Assembly: GCA_024234165.1 (NCBI GenBank)
Contig: JACKOP010000002.1
Span: 733,315-797,314 of the forward strand
Direction of reading: 5' to 3'
Length of the DNA stretch: 64,000 nucleotides
Source of the DNA: Pseudomonadales bacterium
GTDB taxonomy: Bacteria > Pseudomonadota > Gammaproteobacteria > Pseudomonadales > UBA5518
A program made the position numbers and the translations under genes. The notes below the pieces were generated by a model. It saw nothing but the letters and a program-made list of their open reading frames with translations. It ran no database searches and was not told the DNA's origin. Positions 61,353-64,000 of this stretch are shown piece after piece. How positions within the stretch are numbered: position 1 is the stretch's first letter; every line of letters begins with the position of its first letter.

Positions 61353-61768
61353 GCTGCCGGCGTCTGCTCGCGCCCGGCGTGCCACGCCTGCAGGTAATCT
61401 ACGATCTCGCGCGTAGCGGTACCCATCGTGAAGATCCGCGCCACACCGGCGTCACGCAGCACCGGCTGGTCCTCCACGGGAATCACGCCACCGACGATCA
61501 GCAGCTTGTCGCCCGCATCCTGCGCCTGCAGCAGCTCGGCGAGGCGCGGGATCGAACGCAGGTGTCCGGCCGACAGCGAAGAGACACCGACCACGTCGAC
61601 GTCTTCCTGGATCGCCGCAGCGACGACCATCTCCGGTGTCTGCTTGAGACCCGTGAAGATCACCTCCATACCGGCATCGCGCAATGCATGCGCGATCACC
61701 GTGATGCCGACCGTGTGGGTATCGAGCCCCAGCTTGGCGAGCAATATCCGCAGCGGCGCTCCGGGCAT
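61349..61768 (-). CDS. B12-binding small subunit of acyl-CoA mutase
   Basis: A 139-residue cobalamin-binding subunit. The base-off motif DxHxxG is LAKLGLDTHTVGITVI, followed by VDVVGVSSLSAGHLRSIPRL and LLIVGGVIPVEDQPVL. Classical methylmalonyl-CoA mutase has this domain fused to the large chain; here it is separate, as in isobutyryl- and 2-hydroxyisobutyryl-CoA mutases. The large subunit gene ends 2 nt upstream of its ATG. Confidence 0.93.
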   Translation of the reverse strand: MPGAPLRILLAKLGLDTHTVGITVIAHALRDAGMEVIFTGLKQTPEMVVAAAIQEDVDVVGVSSLSAGHLRSIPRLAELLQAQDAGDKLLIVGGVIPVEDQPVLRDAGVARIFTMGTATREIVDYLQAWHAGREQTPAA

Positions 61769-61770
61769 GT

Positions 61771-63498
61771 TCAGACTCCCGCCGTCTGGCTGTCCGGGTG
61801 ATGGACGCCGAAGACATCACGCATCGCGTCGCAGATCTCGCCGTGTGTCGCGTACACGCGCACTGCCGCCAGGCACGGTTCGACGAGGTTCTCACCGCTG
61901 CGAGCAGCTTCGCGCACACGCTCGAGCGCCTTCTGCACCGCCGGCGTATCCCGCCGCGCGCGCAGTGCGCGCAACTTCGCGATCTGCTGTTCCTCCATGT
62001 CGTGCTCGAGCCGCCAGATCCCGATCTCGCGCTGCTCCTGTTCGACGACGAGGTGGTTCACGCCGACCTGCTTGCGGCTGCCGTCCTCGAGCGCACGCTG
62101 GCGCCGGAACTGCTCGTTGCCCAGCTCGCGCTGGAAATGGCCCTGCTCGATCGCGCGCAGTGCCCCGCCCAGCGCGAGGATGTGCCTGATCTCCGCGAAT
62201 GACTCGTCCTCGATGCGCCGCGTCAGCGATTCGACGTAATACGACCCGGCCAGCGGGTCGATGGTGTCCGCGACTCCGGTCTCGTGCGCGACCAGATGCT
62301 GGATCGCCGCGCCGACGCGGATCGCCTCCTCGCTTGGCAGTGCGTGTGCCTCGTCGTGCAGTGGCGTGGTCATCGTCTCGCCGGCCCCACCGAGTGCGGC
62401 GGCCGTGGCCATGATCGCGAGCCGCCCGATGTTGTTCAGCGGTTGCTGCAGCGTCAGCGAAGCGGTACTCGGCGAGGTCATCACGCGCAGCTTCAGCGCC
62501 TCGAGGCACGTCGCGCCGTAGTGCTCCTTCATCAGCCGTGCCCAGACCTTGCGGAACGCGCGCAGCTTGCAGATCCCCTCGAAGAAGTCCATGTCGACGT
62601 TGATCACGAAATGGAAGTACGGAGCGACCGTGTCGATGTCGAAGCCGCGTGCCAGCATCGCGTCGATGTACGCCATCGCGATGGTCACCGAGAACGCGAG
62701 CTCCTGCACCACGTTGGCGCGCGCGGGCTGCAGTTGCGCAGCGATGATCGAGATCGGCTGCCAGTGCGGATGGTGGCGCACGATGTACTCGAAACAGTCG
62801 GTCGCGATGCGCAGCCCGTGTTGCGGCGGATAGATGTAGCGCCCCACACAGGTGTACTCGATCAGGATGCCGTTCACGATATGCAACGCGAGGCCGTCTG
62901 GATCGACGCCTCTCTTCTCCAGCGCCGCGATGATCATCGCGAGATTCACCGGCTGCGGCGCGTTGCACACGCTCATCAGGTATTTCAGCCTGTCGAACGG
63001 AAGATCGAAGGCCTCCTGCATGTCCTCGAGGCTGTCGAGCGCCATGCCGGCACGCCCGACCTCGCCGGCGACCAGCGGGTTATCGCTGTCGTAGCCGTTG
63101 GTGGTCGGCAGATCGTATTCGAGGATCAGGCCCTGCAGCCCCTGATCGAGCATGTAGCGTGCGCGCTCGGCCCACGCCATGCCCTTGCCGAAGCCGGTGA
63201 CCTGCGCCATGGTCCAGAGCCGCGAACGATTGCCGTTGGGGTCCACGCCGCGCGTGAACGGGTACTCGCCGGGAAAGCCGAGGTCACGCAGGTAATCGAA
63301 GCCGCAGCGCTCGAGGTCGAGCGGCGTGGCAAGCGGCGGCACTTCCCAGTCCATCGTCTGGGTGCGAAACGACGGCTGGCGCTCACCGGTCGCCGCGACG
63401 GCCGGTGCACGCGTCTCGCGCTGCCAGCGTGCCTCGGCTTCGGCACAGCGCCCGGGCTCATCGTCGCAGTGACGCAACGGATCATGCGGGACGTTCAT
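61771..63498 (-). CDS. B12-dependent acyl-CoA mutase large subunit, divergent active site
   Basis: 575 residues of the methylmalonyl-CoA mutase large-chain family, without the C-terminal B12 domain. The barrel is recognised by LQGLILEYDLPTTNGYDSDN, CVGRYIYPPQHGLRIATDCF, TASLTLQQPLNNIGRL and DTIDPLAGSYYVESLTRRIE. By eye against methylmalonyl-CoA mutase, the substrate residues Tyr89, Arg207 and His244 correspond here to Val100, Val218 and Gln255. That argues against methylmalonyl-CoA as substrate; an uncharged branched acyl-CoA is more likely. The ATG at 63498 opens MNVPHDPLRH. It leads an operon with the B12 subunit and meaB; an SDR gene lies just upstream. Confidence 0.88.
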   Translation of the reverse strand: MNVPHDPLRHCDDEPGRCAEAEARWQRETRAPAVAATGERQPSFRTQTMDWEVPPLATPLDLERCGFDYLRDLGFPGEYPFTRGVDPNGNRSRLWTMAQVTGFGKGMAWAERARYMLDQGLQGLILEYDLPTTNGYDSDNPLVAGEVGRAGMALDSLEDMQEAFDLPFDRLKYLMSVCNAPQPVNLAMIIAALEKRGVDPDGLALHIVNGILIEYTCVGRYIYPPQHGLRIATDCFEYIVRHHPHWQPISIIAAQLQPARANVVQELAFSVTIAMAYIDAMLARGFDIDTVAPYFHFVINVDMDFFEGICKLRAFRKVWARLMKEHYGATCLEALKLRVMTSPSTASLTLQQPLNNIGRLAIMATAAALGGAGETMTTPLHDEAHALPSEEAIRVGAAIQHLVAHETGVADTIDPLAGSYYVESLTRRIEDESFAEIRHILALGGALRAIEQGHFQRELGNEQFRRQRALEDGSRKQVGVNHLVVEQEQREIGIWRLEHDMEEQQIAKLRALRARRDTPAVQKALERVREAARSGENLVEPCLAAVRVYATHGEICDAMRDVFGVHHPDSQTAGV

Positions 63499-63528
63499 GC
63501 CGTACCTCCCCCACGGGCGCAACCGGAT

Positions 63529-64000
63529 TCAATTGTGCACGCCACCGTCCATCTTGACGACTTCACCGGTCATGTGGGCGCCATCCTCGGAGGCGAGCAT
63601 GGCGATCACGCCGGCGACACTCTCCGGGCCGCCAAAGGCACGATCGGGGCGCGACAGATGGGCAAACAGGCTCAGATCCAGCCCGCCCATGCGCTCGCCC
63701 TGCTCCTTCGTCATTGGCGTTGTAATGCCGCCAGGCGCGACCGCATTGACCCGCACCCCGCGGGTCAGCAACTCCCAGGCGAGCGAGTGGGTCAAGGCGT
63801 ACACACCGCCCTTGCTGGCCGCGTAGGCGGTCATGTACGGATGCCCGTACAGCGACGACGTCGAGGCCGCGTTGACGATGTTGCCCTTCGTGGCCAGCAG
63901 CGCCGGCACGGCTTCGCGACAGAACAGGAAGGTGCCCACCAGGTTCACCTCGAGCACTTGCCGGAACAGTTCGAGCGTGGTGCTGGTCACCGGTTCGGAG
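63529..64000 (-). CDS. SDR-family oxidoreductase (5' end beyond window)
   Basis: The C-terminal ~157 residues of a short-chain dehydrogenase. Catalytic Ser lies in NIVNAASTSSLYGHPYMTAY, with Tyr and Lys in YAASKGGVYALT. Cofactor-side PGGITTPMTKEQGE and the terminal GEVVKMDGGVHN are typical. The N-terminal Rossmann half is off the right edge. It is 30 nt upstream of the mutase gene and probably in the same operon, perhaps acting on a hydroxyacyl-CoA. Confidence 0.88.
   Translation of the reverse strand, partial: SEPVTSTTLELFRQVLEVNLVGTFLFCREAVPALLATKGNIVNAASTSSLYGHPYMTAYAASKGGVYALTHSLAWELLTRGVRVNAVAPGGITTPMTKEQGERMGGLDLSLFAHLSRPDRAFGGPESVAGVIAMLASEDGAHMTGEVVKMDGGVHN

Noticed and set aside
61771..63498. 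Annotating the mutase as methylmalonyl-CoA mutase
   Set aside because: Key substrate and catalytic residues of that enzyme appear replaced, and the B12 domain is split off.

Overview
The window looks like a chromosomal segment of a GC-rich proteobacterium, most likely a gammaproteobacterium. The housekeeping half carries families typical of that class (DUF2069, DUF3301, a FimV N-terminal-type domain, DUF1653, a guaB-guaA pair). The first ~25.4 kb is a defence-rich accessory island abutting the 3' end of guaA. The remaining ~38.5 kb is ordinary chromosome biased to acyl-CoA/steroid-like catabolism, efflux and envelope functions. No tRNA, rRNA, CRISPR array or integrase was recognised.

Island, left part (1-9732, minus strand): a BREX operon reading leftward, brxA-brxB-brxC-[ABC-type ATPase + DUF4276]-pglX. 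pglX runs off the left edge, where pglZ and brxL would be expected. The ATPase/DUF4276 pair is a nested OLD/PARIS-like ATPase-TOPRIM module. The control region holds two identical 18-bp palindromes. Divergent from brxA is a MerR-type regulator translationally overlapped by a VIT/VWA gene. That gene is broken by an IS1182-like element (perfect 18-bp ends, 4-bp target duplication) and carries one extra base further on. Next come a candidate structured leader RNA with a terminator-like hairpin ahead of a DUF3293 gene, and a frameshifted, truncated metK copy.

Island, right part (15897-25478): four genes read leftward, each overlapping the next by 4 nt: AbiEi antitoxin, AbiEii nucleotidyltransferase toxin, an 818-residue primase-helicase of the TOTE-conflict type, and an 828-residue SWIM/SNF2 helicase. 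Their single promoter is near consensus, apparently leaderless, and spanned by an inverted repeat. The cassette plus an upstream IS5-family element is flanked by a 24-bp imperfect direct repeat. This coupled cassette is the best candidate here for an undescribed system. A VapBC pair and about 700 bp without a recognisable gene follow.

Chromosome (25479-64000): guaBA, msrA, a phasin/H1-like protein, a Zn alcohol dehydrogenase, an HNH nuclease, small envelope proteins, a nitronate monooxygenase-like flavoprotein, a patatin, an SDR and an epimerase-like protein. Then come a four-gene MacAB-TolC-like efflux operon and a ChsH2-ChsH1-Ltp2-like trio (steroid side-chain removal). These are followed by a tandem GFA protein, an amidohydrolase, an acyl-CoA synthetase, a MaoC hydratase, RibBA, an alcohol dehydrogenase, HDOD, DgkA, SppA, DUF2069, ArsC-like, YihY, TlpA-like and acylphosphatase genes. 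The window ends in a split B12-dependent acyl-CoA mutase operon (large subunit, B12 subunit, MeaB chaperone) whose large subunit lacks the key residues of methylmalonyl-CoA mutase, and a partial SDR.
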